A stretch of 64,000 bases of DNA from Rhodocollybia butyracea (taxonomy: Eukaryota > Basidiomycota > Agaricomycetes > Agaricales > Omphalotaceae), in the NCBI GenBank assembly GCA_015501585.1, contig JADNRY010000012.1:1-64000 (forward strand). Direction: 5' to 3'. The notes under the pieces were generated by a model that was given only the letters and a program-made list of their open reading frames with translations, searched no databases and was not told the origin of the DNA. Shown here one piece after another: positions 11,260 to 23,512 of the stretch. Position numbers and translations under genes: made by a program. Position 1 is the first letter of the stretch; the number at the start of each line of letters is the position of its first letter.

Positions 11260-12170
11260 AGTCTGGGTTTAAAGCGCAGAACTGGGAATCGGATGTTCAG
11301 ATTTTGTATGCGATTATTGTGGTTTTACCGGGTTTGATGGAGCCGAGGATTAGATATACAAAAGCGAGGTGTGTTCCGATGCACTTTATCTGTGACTCAC
11401 TTTTCCTTTCTTAGGATATGTTAGTTAGTCTTGACACGGAACTCTTCACCCGACTCTTACTTCGCTTTACTATCTGTGTCATCTAATCGAGGATTGAATA
11501 TTGAATATTTGAATATTGAGGATTAATTTACATTATAATCTCCGGTTCATGTGACCATGTCCATACTCTCGCCAAACGCCTCGCAGGAAACATTGTAGAT
11601 GTGTCAAGGTATCCTTGCTCTGCGCAAACCTATCATGCTCACGACTCTGGTAGTATGTCATTCAGGCAACACCTCAAAATCTGCATCCTTGGCTTGTAGG
11701 AAATGTCGTGGACGGGTCGAGCTTTGCCATGGCCTCCGTACTTCTTCCTCTACCGCAACATGTCATTCTCAAGGGCATGCTTCAATGCCGTCGACTTCAA
11801 CTTTTGATTCCTTCCTGCCCATCCCAGACGCTGTTGCTCAGCTTTCTATCGGCGATACTGGTACACTGCCACTACCGCTCCACTACCACGACCCCGGTCT
11901 CAGCATACATAACCGCGTCGTCCAAACCTGTTTCGGTCCGAATGCTTCCCTAGTACACTCCCTACGGAGTAGGCTTGGTCTTCGTTGGACGCCATATGGT
12001 GCTGTACGGGTTGCCACCAAAGGTTTTCTACAAATTGAAAAGATTGGTTACCGGATGGCACATGGGCTCCCTGATACGCACTTTTAATGGGAAGCTCGGA
12101 GAAGCGCGCGCAGGGACTTAGGGAGGCGAGGCTTGTGAGTTTTTTGTGTGGCAAAGGCGGGGGTTGGGGA
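11260..12170 (+). repeat. Segmental duplication upstream region, copy 2
   Basis: This is the partner of 6900-7690 in the same order and orientation, followed by a third, weaker and shorter copy at about 12190-12520 (gtcttggtccccctattgaacgcca, ttgctatggattggaa). No gene is supported in it. Confidence 0.5.
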
Positions 12171-12970
12171 TGACCTGGGATGACGTTCAAAACCGGACGC
12201 TCTCGCCGAGCTTTTTACTCTTTATCAACAATATCTCTGTATACTACTGCCACCATTACCACATCACAGGTACCGTAGCTTCCGTACTCTTTTTGGTTTG
12301 ACCGATTCCCAACACTCACCACCGCGTGGTCTTGGATGGTCTTGGTCCCCCTATTGAACGCCATGCACGTATATGGTATTGACGAGTCGCCAACAAAAGT
12401 TTGCTATGGATTGGAAATAATGGTCACTGGATATCGGTTTCATGATGCGCATAAAGTACAGTATGAGTATGGCGAGCAGGGAGAAATAAGTACTATACTG
12501 CCAGGATGGAGTAGGATGGAGTAGGACAGAGTGCTGAGGGCCAGCTGAGGCAGTGTTAATCGGCGCCATTTCAAAGATCTTTGCGCAGAAAAAGCAAAAA
12601 CAGGCTAAAACAGGCTACAACCTGCTACAACCCTACCCAAGCTTGGCGAGAATCAATAGGAATAAATCCGAGTAGATATCCCTGCAATCAGAATGTTTTG
12701 GAAGCCACGATCATAAAGATCGCTTGACTTGTTCAAGTGCCCCCCACTTCTGGCAAGTCATATCACTCTGCTGGTCAGAGTCAGCACTAAACCCTCCTTT
12801 CGATTCTTTCGACCTCTCATTCTCACTTTCACTCTCACAACTTCCTCTCACACAACTTCATCATCACAGCTCCCCCTTGCGCAACTTCATCGTCATAAAT
12901 CCCTCTTGCACAAGTTCACCATCACTTCTCCCTCTCGCACACCACCACACCTTCCGTCATCATCACTGCT

Positions 12971-13090
12971 TCCTCTTGGATACTTCTTCTCCCTCTCGGA
13001 CACTTCTACTCTTTCTCAGACACTTCTACTCCCTCTCAGACACTTCTACACCCTCTCAGATATTTCTACACCCTCTCGGACGGCACTACA
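12971..13090 (+). repeat. Six 20-bp tandem repeats ending at the ATG
   Basis: There are exactly six consecutive 20-bp units, for example ccctctcggacacttctact, ctttctcagacacttctact and ccctctcagacacttctaca. The last unit ends at 13090 and the start codon follows at 13091. The array would form the pyrimidine-rich 5' leader of paralog 3. Confidence 0.9.
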
Positions 13091-14137
13091 ATGCTCTTCA
13101 ATATTCCCTACACTTCCGCTCTTCTCGCTGCCTCTCTCAGTTGCATATGGGCAACGCCTATCGCCGTGAGTAACAGACTGGTTTGATTCGGACACGCACT
13201 AATAGCCTAACTTTGATAGGTCAATCGCGATACCCTACAACGGCGTTCGGAGTCTGAATTGAGCTCCAGAGCGACAGAAAATGGTTCATTGGAGGCTCGC
13301 GGTCTGGGTTTCGATAGCCTGAGCACTGTTCACGCAATACATGGACGAGCACCCCACCCTAAGGTTGTCACAGACTTTGACTTTGTCAGAAGGGTATATC
13401 CAATAACAGTCGATGGCGCACGCGGCGTAGCATCCACGGTGATGCGTTTTCTAGCGCACGCTTTGCCTGGGGTTGGAATCCCCAATCATGAAAGTCTGAG
13501 CCATTTGTATCACTTCGGACCAGATACTCTTGCACCGTCAAAGCAGTACTTTATCGTTGAATTCAAGTTCAAGTTGGACAACGTAGAGTATCAGGGCGTC
13601 GTGATGAACCCAACGCGAAAAATAGAGGCGGATGGTAGTTTGACAGAGACACGCGGTATAATGTACAGAGAACGATCCCGGTTTTATCCTGCGCCGCCGA
13701 AATCGCTGATACCTGGGTTTACTGCTGCACAGTTGAACCCTGCGTATAAGCCTGTGTATACTGGGCATTGGATCACAGATTTTGCCTTTTTTGATAAGGT
13801 TATTCTAGATAAATCGACGGCAAAGAAGGATGCAGACAAAATAGCACTTCTGGCGCAGGCGTATCTCGCATACGTGTTGCCCCACGTTGAAACCTTCGGC
13901 ATCACGGGCAGTCTATATAACTACCCATCCAATCAACCGTTGGAAGAAGACCCCGCTCACTTACTAGAGAAGAAGAACGTCCAATTCGCATTCCGGCTGC
14001 AAGAAGTAGAAGTAACGGAGAAAAAGGGAAACGAGGGAGGCCAGACCTTTGACATCGTCACTGTGGAATATAGATGCACCCTGAAAGATCCATTAGGAAC
14101 CCCTATCCGGGAAGGTACGATACCGTATAACCAATAA
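13091..14137 (+). CDS. Secreted two-repeat protein, paralog 3
   Basis: Exon 1 (13091-13165) encodes MLFNIPYTSALLAASLSCIWATPIA, a signal peptide nearly identical to that of paralog 1. A 54-nt intron (gtgagt...gatag) and exon 2 (13220-14137) complete a 330-residue protein. Two units are visible: VTDFDF...FLAHALPGV...VEFKFKL...VEYQGVVMNP...TRGIMYRE and ITDFAF...AYVLPHVETFG...VQFAFRL...VEYRCTLKDP...REGT. The two are joined by FYPAPPKSLIPGF. The protein stops soon after the second unit (two successive TAA codons). Downstream DNA at 14150-14240 still resembles the basic tail of the other copies in a broken frame, so this copy appears to have lost its C-terminus. Likely extracellular; function unknown. 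Confidence 0.78.
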
Positions 14138-14239
14138 TAACAGTAACGGGTGGATTTTCCAGGAGAGTACTACCTCGCGAAGCCTCATCGACCTCATCTG
14201 CTGGTCCCGCTCACGTTGATGTCAAGCAAGTCAAGACGT

Positions 14240-14400
14240 CGATGTAAAGCTAGCGAAAGCGATGTTGGGATGTATGGTAGTTGTTATCATATATGTTCAT
14301 GTAGTGAAGAATGCAATATCCAGCAATGCAGATATTTTTCAAATATTTTTTTGTCCTTGTGACGGCGGGCCGGGATAAGCTGTTTATCTCCCAACTTTCA
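14240..14400 (+). other. 3' region shared by all three paralogs
   Basis: A gtatggtagttgttatc...gcagatattttt...cggcgg-type segment follows each of the three copies (about 9825-9930, 10950-11060 and here). This marks the 3' limit of the duplicated unit. Confidence 0.45.
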
Positions 14401-15045
14401 TGCACATATCTACGCAGCTCATCGACATCACCCATTCGCCGCATTCATATGTCTGCACTGATTGCAACCCGGTTCTCGAGAGATGATGCATCTCAAATTC
14501 AGGCGTACGAAGCGAGACTGTGGAACAGAGAATACAACTTGGCTGGAAGCATTTCTCATGATCGCCATGTACTTGGCCTGAGCAAAAGTGCCCGTAATTT
14601 GCTTGTATGTACAAATATAATTTGCCATGCTCAAGGAGACTCATCATGGATCATATGGCTCCTAGCTTGGATCTCCTATCAAAAAAAATATACTATGGAA
14701 ATTCAAAGAAATAGGGCAAAATGTATCATAAAGTGGCTATTTAAAGGGCTAGACAATCATGATGTTGCACTTTTCACACATATATCTTCTTCTCTACATG
14801 TCATCTTTTCCAATCAGTCTGGCATATCTTGATGAAGCATCTCCATGACCAGAAAGACAATTGTTCCCCTTATAACTGTAACGGATACACATTATCTATC
14901 AATACTGTCCTCAACGCCCATCCACTATAGACACTTTACATGTATTAGATAATAACGATTAACTTGAATAGCAACTACTTTGGTCTCTAGTCCCGGTTTC
15001 ACCTTATCTCTTGAGTCTCTATCTCTCGCAGGCTGCTGGTGCCAC
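14401..15045. other. No gene seen before the retrotransposon cluster
   Basis: Short open frames on both strands overlap without any recognisable domain or splice pattern. Nothing else is supported. Confidence 0.35.
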
Positions 15046-15132
15046 TGTAACGGCTACGGTCTTAAGGCGCTGCGTCGCCATTTAATTTCTTTATATTCAA
15101 ATATATTCATTTTTCTATATACTGCATACCGT
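15046..15132 (+). repeat. Element B 5' LTR fragment (first 87 bp)
   Basis: TGTAACGGCTACGGTCTTAAGG and the following bases match the first part of the 3' LTR at 35889, ending at gcataccgt, where element A begins. Relative to the 3' LTR it lacks 9 nt (CCGTTACTG) inside the first palindrome. The rest of this LTR (about 105 bp) is absent on the far side of A. Confidence 0.8.
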
Positions 15133-16090
15133 TGTGGAAGTGGTAGCTGCCCCGTCGGTAGCTACACATCCTTATACGCCGTTTACCAGTACATTATACT
15201 TACATACATATATATTACAAATCGCTTTACACATCGAAAACTATCAATTCGTTTCAGTTCCTTTCACACGTTCCCTCTCTTCCTTTCTTACTCCCACCTC
15301 CATATTCTCTCTTTTCTCTTTCCTTCTCTCATAATCTGGACAACGACAAACCGGCATACAAATAACTCGAATACAGCTCGGTGATTACGGCCGTTCAACA
15401 TCACTGATACACACCATTTCAAATTGTCGCCCTCCCGATCTCCTCTTATCTCCTCTCGCCTATTGAAGTATTCCAGCAACTTATAATATTTCTACGGCAC
15501 CCCCAGCATATTCGCTATGGATTCTACGGCTTAGTTTGGTCACGGAAGGGCGTAGCAGTTTTAGCGGTTTGGTTTTATATCGGCGTATCGTATGTTTTAT
15601 CATTCTTTTTCCGTCGATTTATTTGCTTGATCATTATTCCTTTCCGTATCCGATGGGTTTCGTGCCTTGACGGTGAATGCGGCGGATGTCGGTACACGCC
15701 TAGATCGCAACGTTGAGGCTGGCAACCTCTCCTGTCCCCATTGATGGTCGTAGGCGGGAGATCTAGTTTACTAGTCAAGTGTGTTACCTGCGCCGTGCAG
15801 CAGAGCCTTAAAGTCGCATACTCGGAGGTATTTCAATTCTTTCGGACTATTTTCCTTCTAAATATTTTATCCTACCTATACACATCACATGTATACAGTC
15901 AGGCGACGTACGAGCACGCGTGGCAGCCTGTATATATCACAGGTAGATACAGTAATGAAAGGGACTCTTTTTTCTTCAATTCTACTACGTGTGCATAACC
16001 GCTAGAGACGGCGGACTACAAGACCATATTCCGATAGCTAAGTCTATCTATTCTTCTTCACGCTAACTCTTTCGTAGATCCCGACTAGGT
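15133..16090 (+). repeat. Element A 5' LTR
   Basis: It begins TGTGGAAGTGGTAGC and matches 23513-24469 up to gatcccgactaggt. In the 5' copy the next bases run to ttacttca followed by gTGGTGACC, which looks like an LTR end plus primer-binding site. The true LTR may therefore extend to about 16131, with the 3' copy truncated. Confidence 0.85.
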
Positions 16091-16232
16091 ATCCCCACCG
16101 GTCCTCGCTTGGACCAAATCTCCTTACTTCAGTGGTGACCACCGCAGGGGGTCCAGTTTTCCGAGGTTCTATTGAAGATAAGCATTTTATTCCTTTCTAA
16201 ATTTACGTGACTACCGTGTCAATTATTACAGA

Positions 16233-17212
16233 ATGTCGACTACGCAAGGAGGTGGTAGCAATACCACAAATACACAAACCGCCATGTACAACCTACGGGT
16301 GCCAATGCCAATTCCGCGCACCCAGAACGCGCCGTTCTTCAACGAGCGTTATATCGATGACTTTCTCAATCGGATTGCCCTACACGCGTCCCAAGCCGGC
16401 GAGACGGATTTGGACGCTTCGGTAAAGTATATCATCGACTACTCCTCTGACCGGGTCAAGGATACAATCATCCATATGGAAGAATTTGATACTGACAAGG
16501 CACTCTCTTGGGCGAACGCCAGAAAAGCTCTCTATAGGCTGTATGGATCAACAGACAAGCCCAAAGAATACACCGAGGAAGAGGTGAAGGAATTTTGTAT
16601 GCAGAAATCAGCTAAGCCCGCCTTTACTAAACTCTCAGAAGTCGAGTCCTACTACCGCAAATTCATAGGTATTGCCGCCTCATTGAAGAAGCGCAAACTC
16701 ATCACGGACAAGAAGTTCAATTATCTGTTTATTATGGGTATCCCACACGACATGAAAGACTGGTTTCACGGGTCCTACCAACAAATAAACGCTCCAAGGA
16801 TGACCCGCCCAATGTGATTGAGTCACTGGATATCCTGAAGTCAAGATTCGATAAAAATTCAGTCACTTATGAAGACTGGAGAACAGATAATTCCGAAAAA
16901 GCTAAGTCTTCTTTCAACGAGTTTGGGAATCGTATTTCCAGTGTGCCTATTCCTCAAGGGAATATTTTGAACGAGGCGGTTGGATATAAAGATCCGAAGA
17001 TAATCACAGATGCTCAACCGGTTCAGAAGAACAGTATTGAAGAATTGACGAAGCAGTTAGAAGCATTGACATTGCTTATGAGAGCGAAAGAAAGTGGATC
17101 GCCGCCGCGCAGAGACGGTCAGACTGGACCGAGACGTTGTTTCATGTGCGGCGAATCTTGTGGCCAAGACGGAGTACATCCAACGGCCCAAGGTTCTGCC
17201 GGAAACTCATAA
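16233..17212 (+). pseudogene. Element A Gag, frameshifted
   Basis: The ATG at 16233 opens a Gag of the agaric gypsy type: MPIPRTQNAPFFNERYIDDF near residue 29, then YIIDYSSDRVKDTI, YGSTDKPKEYTEEEVKEF and FNYLFIMGIPHDMKDWF. The frame shifts near 16800 and resumes as VIESLDILKSRFDKNS, ending in a partial zinc knuckle (CFMCGESC) where it is lost again near 17170. In an active element Gag forms the virus-like particle that packages element RNA in the cytoplasm. Confidence 0.75.
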
Positions 17213-17431
17213 ATTGCTTGCTGAACATCTTTTGACCTTTGATGCAGTACAATCCAGGTATGTTCTCCCGGAGGAGCGGATCTCCCGCGCACTCCTAGTG
17301 GATGGTCTGGAGGTGTTTCGTCATATCTTCGACACTTACACGGATCTGCGGGGCAAACCACGACAACTACGGCGGCAACAGCTTCTGCTTCCGCACGCGA
17401 TACGCCTCCGCATCTACGATCTTCTCACTCT

Positions 17432-18715
17432 GTGGGACTCATGTATGATGATACAGATGTTCTTGGTGGAGACTCTTTCGCGCTCAATTCAGTACCGGAT
17501 GCGCAACACTATGTGTACCCTTCTACACGATCCGGATTGGATACAGCAAAGACTAAGAGACACGACCCAATGTCTCAAGTTAACCGCCCGGAGAAGCCGG
17601 CGAGGCAAAACCTTCCGTCGCAATCCACTTTACCACCCGCGCTACGACAACCAGAGCCACCTGTACAGCAAGTCCGATTTGCACCAGAGGCAACACCCAT
17701 GGTACAACCGCCAAGGAACAACATTCCACCGCCGACAAATCCCATTAATCAACAACAAGGCTGGAAGGATTCGAGACCCGGAAATCCGAGGGGAGGTATT
17801 ACAAAGGATGTAGAGATGAAAGATGGCGAGAAAAGATCTACGAACAATCCACAGTATCATTTTACTTCCAAAGTTCAGGATTTAGCTGACACACAGTCTA
17901 TGTTCTCAAAAATAGGTGAACTAACCGTTGAAGTACCCCTCTTCGAACTTCTGGGTGCTAGTCCTCAGCTTTCTAAGCTCATGACGGAATACACCCGGAC
18001 CAAACGCGAATACGGTGCTCCGAAAGACACGAGAACTACCTCTACAGGATACGGCGATATTATGGAACCAATCACGTCTATTGAAGGTACTCTTGGAGCA
18101 GAGTCTGTGGAGAAACACGCGTATGTTGAGTCTGACGAAACGGGAATTAAAGACTTTGTCTTCAGGTGTTCTAACGCCGCTGCTCAAATCCCCGCATCCC
18201 GTTTCTTTGCAATGACCGTAGGCGACATTCGAATTACTCTCAACGGCAATGAATACTTGGCTATGATTGACTCTGGATCTGAACTCAATGTTGCAGGGTC
18301 TCACTTGCCAGAATCTGCTTCACTACCTATGGACTTCGACGGGATGCGCTGGTCCCTCAGAGGCATCAACGGCGACTATGAACGCTTGCGCGGATGCGCT
18401 ATCGATGCCCCTATTAAAATAGGAGGCCATGATTTTGCTCATCATATTTTCATCTCTAACCAACCCATAGGCAAACACGATCTTATTCTAGGACAACCAT
18501 TCCTTCAAGAATTTTCCGCTCGGATCGATTATGAACGAGGCAACCACTGCAAACTTTACTTATGGCAAGACGGCAACAAGAGAATGCGCCCGACCCTTAT
18601 GGTTTCTATTACGGACCCGGGAAATCCACGCAACACGACTGCTATCCGGATGGGAGAACCTCCGAGAGGAGTATCCTTCATCGAAGAAGTTGAAGACTTG
18701 GATTTTCGGGATTAG
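17432..18715 (+). pseudogene. Element A Gag C-terminus and aspartic protease
   Basis: The frame carries a proline-rich linker and then a retropepsin: AMIDSGSELNV (catalytic D-S-G), the flap region, and KHDLILGQPFLQEFSARID, the usual I-L-G-x-P-F. The protease would cut the element's polyprotein. The frame closes at 18715 and RT restarts 12 nt later. Confidence 0.75.
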
Positions 18716-18726
18716 GAAGTGATTCC

Positions 18727-20741
18727 ATGACCTTCCGCACTTCCTATCCTGTCTTAGGAAGGTCTTTCGAAGCCCTAATGGGCAACGCTGAGTATTCTGA
18801 ATTTGATTCTCTTTTGGATGTTATTCCCCCTTCTGAATATGATTCTCTTATTTATTCTTACATTTCAACAATGGGTATTAACCCAACTTCTGTTCTTCCT
18901 TCGCCGTGGACAAACCGAGCACTAAACGACGATTATTTTTCTAGATACACATACACTGGCACTGGCGCCAAACTGGCAAAGACTCCTAAGAAGAAATACA
19001 AGCCAGTTGATCGCAAAGTTAGACCAGTACCAACCTACTTCCCTGACCCGCAAGCTCAACAATTCAAACCTATACCACCAGCGACTCCTATGGTGCTACC
19101 TACTCATCCACCAGATTATCGCACACTCAATTTCTCGGGCCGAGTTACGCTCGAGCGCCTAGAAGACATGCTACAAAAGATTGAGCCTGGTGTGTTATCC
19201 TCTGACGAAGTTAATCTCATTGCTTTTGTTGTAGTAAACCGAGGTAAAGCCTTCGCATGGAGTTACGCCGAGAAAGGGTATTTCTCCCGGGAATATTATC
19301 CCGACTATGAGATTCCGACGATAGAACATATTCCATGGCAGTCAAGGCCAATCCCCATCCCAAGAGCAATACAGGATGATGTTGTTGCGGTCATCCGCGA
19401 CAATGAAGCAGCTGGACGTTTTGAGCCCACTATGTCGAGTTATCGCTCTTCACTTTTTGCGGTAGCGAAGAAACCTGGTTCAGTACCGCCAGTGCGTTTG
19501 GTCATCGATATGCAACCACTTAATGCGGTCACTATCCGCGATTCATCCTTGGTGCCAAATATCGGAGAATTTGCTGAGTCGTTTCTCGGTTATGCTTCTT
19601 ACGGTCTCTTTGATTTGTTTTCAGGATTTGACGCTTGTTGGGTAGCTGTTAAATCACGCCCCCTTCAAGCTTTTTACTCACCCGATGGTCCAAAGCAGCA
19701 GACTACACTGGTACAAGGTTTTACAAACAGTATGCAAGAATTTCAACGCCGAGTCAAGCACGGAATCCATGAAATCTCACCCAAGATAGCTGATAACTTC
19801 GTCGATGACTGTGGTGTTAAAGGCCCTCGTTCACGATACGGAGAGGTGTCCATTCCAGATAACCCCAAAATCCGAAGGTTCGTGTTTGAGTATATTCAGA
19901 ATCTTGATAAGTTCTTAGGCACACTTGAAATGTTGGAATGACTGCGTCAGGAAGAAGGTAGTATTGTTCGCTATCAAACTTCGAATCGTAGGATCTATTG
20001 TCTCACTTGAGGGATGGATCCTTGAACCTAGTGTCGTACAAAAGGTATTAGACTGGCCGATACCGCAAGATGTTTCAGATGTACGAGGGTTTCTGGGCAC
20101 TGCTGGAGGAGCGCGACGATAGATCAAAGGTTACGCATTGCTAGCTAAGCCTCTCACTGTCTTACTCCGTGATACCGAAGCCCCCTTTGAACTCACTACA
20201 GAAGCATTAGAAGCTTTTGAGATGCTCAAGCACAGGATTACTCGTACTCCAGTACTCACAAGAATTGATTATCAGTTCGCTAAGTTGATTTCACATTTTG
20301 CACGAGAATCCGATGAAGGCCTAGTGATTGTAGGTGTTGATTCCGCATGGATGGGTGCTGGATGGGCGATGTATCAAGTTCAAGAACTTCAGAAACGGAT
20401 ATCGCTATACGGATCCTGTACATTCAACGCACGAGAACAAAATTATGGTCAGCCTAAAACAGAAGTTTATGGAATTTTTTGTGCACTCAAGGAGTTGCCA
20501 TCGCGTCTGGGGAGTACATTTCCGTTTAGAGCATGATGCTGCATCCGTTAAAGAAATGATTCGTTCCACAGATGATGTTCCCAATGCTCCCATCTTACGA
20601 TGGATTTCGTGGATTAAACTGTTTGATTTTGAGACCAAGCATGTTCGGCAACATCATTCAAGCTTGAGGATGGTCTTTCGCGCCGCAAGCCCTCACCCAA
20701 TGATCAACCTTACGATGATACGGACCCAGAAGAATTCTTGA
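18727..20741 (+). pseudogene. Element A reverse transcriptase and RNase H, broken
   Basis: Reverse transcriptase motifs are readable: VRLVIDMQPLN, LFDLFSGFDACWVAV (first catalytic Asp) and NFVDDCG (the Y-x-D-D box as F-V-D-D). Frames change near 19930. GTAGGARR is followed by a TAG at 20120-20122, after which IKGYALLAKPLTVLLRD continues in the same frame, so this is a nonsense change. RNase H follows (VDSAWMGAGWAMYQ, AREQNYGQPKTEVYGI), shifting again near 20510 and 20660. Confidence 0.75.
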
Positions 20742-21071
20742 TGCCTACAATGATATGGCATTGACTAGATTTATGTGGAACGAGCTCTATATCCACTATT
20801 CAAACCCATTTATTAGCTCATGGAATGAACCGGGTACGTCATCCCACTAATGCTTAGCTCAGTGATTTCTTTAGAATTACCGGATTTTAATAATTCAATA
20901 CCGCAGGCCCTGTACATCCAACAGATGAGTATTCTATTTTTGCTGCTACTGCAAGTCGCTGTACTGCTACCAATCCATGTAGAAGACTCCCGAGTTTCAC
21001 TATCGCCGAAACCCAGTATCTTGCAGTGCAGAATTCCTACTTGGGAATGAGACAGTGTTATTGGAGTATAT

Positions 21072-22539
21072 TTGCGCAAGTATCCCCTACCGAAAACGCT
21101 TCCCTTGCCACCACTTGATTTAGAAAAGACTGGACATCAGCATCGTGTACCGGATACTGAAGATAAGTCTTTCTGGAATCAACTGCGAGACTTTTTCACT
21201 ACAGGTTTATATCCAGGACATCTGCGGACTCAAAAGGAACGACTACGCTTCAAAAAGAAATCACAGAGATTTTTTCTTCAGGATGGACGCCTATGGTTAG
21301 CTCCGAAGGCAAGTCGGATTGACTTCCACAGCTTGGTAGTTGAAGATTCTACAAAACGGATGGATCTCATGGCGGCAGCACACAACGAGATAGGACATCG
21401 AGGACGGGATGCAGTGTACAAGCAACTTTGTGGAACGGTTTCTACTGGCCAAACATGTACGACGACATCACCTATTTTGTCCGCTCGTGTATCGAATGTC
21501 AGAAATCAGTTAAGTCCAATCCAAAAATTCCTTACAATGAGTCCTGGCAAGCGCCATTACTGCGACATTTTAATTTAGATTCAATCAAGATGCCCAATGG
21601 AGTCGGCGGGTGTAGACCAAATTATTCAAGCTGTAGAACTGACAATGCTATGGCCGGAAGCCAGGGCAGTTTCAGGAAGCTCCGCCGCGCCCGTAGCCAA
21701 GTTCATTTATGGAAGAGATAATTTGTCGATTTGGGTGTGTGCCGTTTTCACTTTTGATGGAGGACCGGAATTCCAGAAGGAGGTTACTCATCTGCTTGAG
21801 ACACAATACCATTGTACTGTGATCTTTTCTACTCCATATCATCCACAGGGTAATGCGCCTGTGGAACGTGCTCACCAGCCACTGGTGGATTCTTTGTTCA
21901 AATGTACCGGCGATGGCTAAAGGGAATTGGCCACGATTCCTTCATGCGGTTTTATTTGCGATGCGGGTAACAGTCTCCCGAGCTACAGGCTTCTCGCCAT
22001 ACTACTCTTATACGGTACGCACCCAGTTTTCTCATTTGATCTAACAGAGATTACTTGGCAGACATTGGACTGGCACACGGTTCATACCATGAGGAATTAA
22101 TTGCCATGCGAGCGCTACAGTTGTCACGAAGAGATGAGAAGATGCGCGAAGCAAACAAGAAGCTTGCTGAGTCTCGGCGCCGAGCATTGAAGATCTATCC
22201 AAGCGCGTTGGTTTTCAGTGGGATTTTCATGATTTCGAGGAAGGGATGTATGTTTGGTTACGAGAGTCTGCTATCGACGAGATCAAAGGCGGAAAGGGAC
22301 TCTGGACATACTCGGGGCCCTATATCATTCATGAGAAACGCCCTAACGATGCGTTTGTACTCGAAGAGCTAAGTGGTGCTATTCTTCCGGGACACATTAA
22401 TATTCGACGCCTCCGTTTGTTCTATTATAGACCTACACATCAAACTCTACGCGCAAAAATTCCGCAACCCCGGCAGCAAGTTGGCTCTGTACAGTATGAG
22501 CTCCGTCGTTCCGTCTGGACCGTGTACAGGCACGGCTAA
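21072..22539 (+). pseudogene. Element A integrase, broken
   Basis: The integrase zinc-binding region (AAHNEIGHRGRDAVYKQL, then WNGFYWPNMYDDITYFVRSCIECQ) is split by a frameshift near 21430. The catalytic core shows FDGGPEFQKEVTHLL and YHPQGNAPVERAHQPLVDSL (D...E). A C-terminal segment (YVWLRESAIDEIKGGKGLWTYSGP...HINIRRLR) ends at 22539. Several frame changes make it inactive as written. Confidence 0.7.
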
Positions 22540-22747
22540 AGAGGTTTTTCCATTCGGACATGCATCCGCTTACCGCTGAGTGATCATTATCTCGCTTTTT
22601 CCTTATACCCTATGCCTTTTCTTTTATCCATGTAATATATATATATTCCTTTTTCCTATCTCGTCTTCCTATTTTCTTCCCTCTTCTATTCTATCATCTC
22701 TCTCTATGCCGCCTCCTATTATATCCCCATTTTCAATTCCACTTCAG

Positions 22748-23360
22748 GTATTGTACCCGCATTGGCCGCGTTGTTCGACGATCCAACATACCCAATGAAC
22801 GAGGCTTTCACCCCTGGTCTGAGTACCAGATAGAGCCTATCCAAGAGCAACCATTTATTATTCGCTCGACGGACCCGACTCACCCCATTCTTGACGCCTT
22901 TGTTGACCCCATTGGACTGGCAACAAGTTATCCAATCGACCTTGGTCTCCGATGGGTCTATGAACACCCTGACAATCACACCGTGCATATCGTCTATGCT
23001 AGGGATACCCAACTCCGCTGGATGAAGTAGTGGCCAGAGTTCGATCTGGTGTTGTTCGGAACGATACGTACCAGAAGTTGGATCTGATGGTGCGCGGAAC
23101 GGTCCAATGACTCGCGAGTGGTTCCTCGATATGGCTTCCCAATTCACCATCACGGAAGAGGGTGTCCTCCTGAAGAATAATAGGAAAGTGTGTCAAGACG
23201 CAACTGACTTCGAGTGGAAGGCAATGATCATGCTTCCACAACAAATCGGCGATATCAACTGGGCGCTATACACTCCCGAGCATCTGGTGAATCTGGTGCG
23301 TGATACGTTTGACTTATGGCATTTGGATTCGTTGGTACGCGCTTCTGCTGTACTCGAACA
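22748..23360 (+). pseudogene. Element A accessory reading frame after pol
   Basis: Beyond integrase, consecutive frames encode a polypeptide unrelated to pol: EQPFIIRSTDPTHPILDAFV, LGLRWVYEHPDNHTVHIVYA, then in another frame TREWFLDMASQFTITEEGV and ALYTPEHLVNLVRDTFDLW. Codon-like continuity suggests a real extra gene, now broken by two or three frame changes. I do not recognise it. Confidence 0.4.
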
Positions 23361-23512
23361 TTACAATTCTATCCTTACTTTTCTCATCTTTCATATTTTT
23401 CTATCAAAGATACTACTACTCTTTTCGAGATTCTTCACAACTCTCCTTCTTCTTCTGTCTCTTCTATTGATTCTTCGAGGGATTCCGGGGTCGGAATCTA
23501 AAGTACCCCCTC

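Noticed and set aside
14868..14890. TGTAACGGATACAC resembling the B LTR start
   Set aside because: Only eight bases match and the following sequence differs.
22719..23153. 144-codon minus-strand frame
   Set aside because: Antisense to the accessory region of element A. The plus-strand frames look more protein-like.
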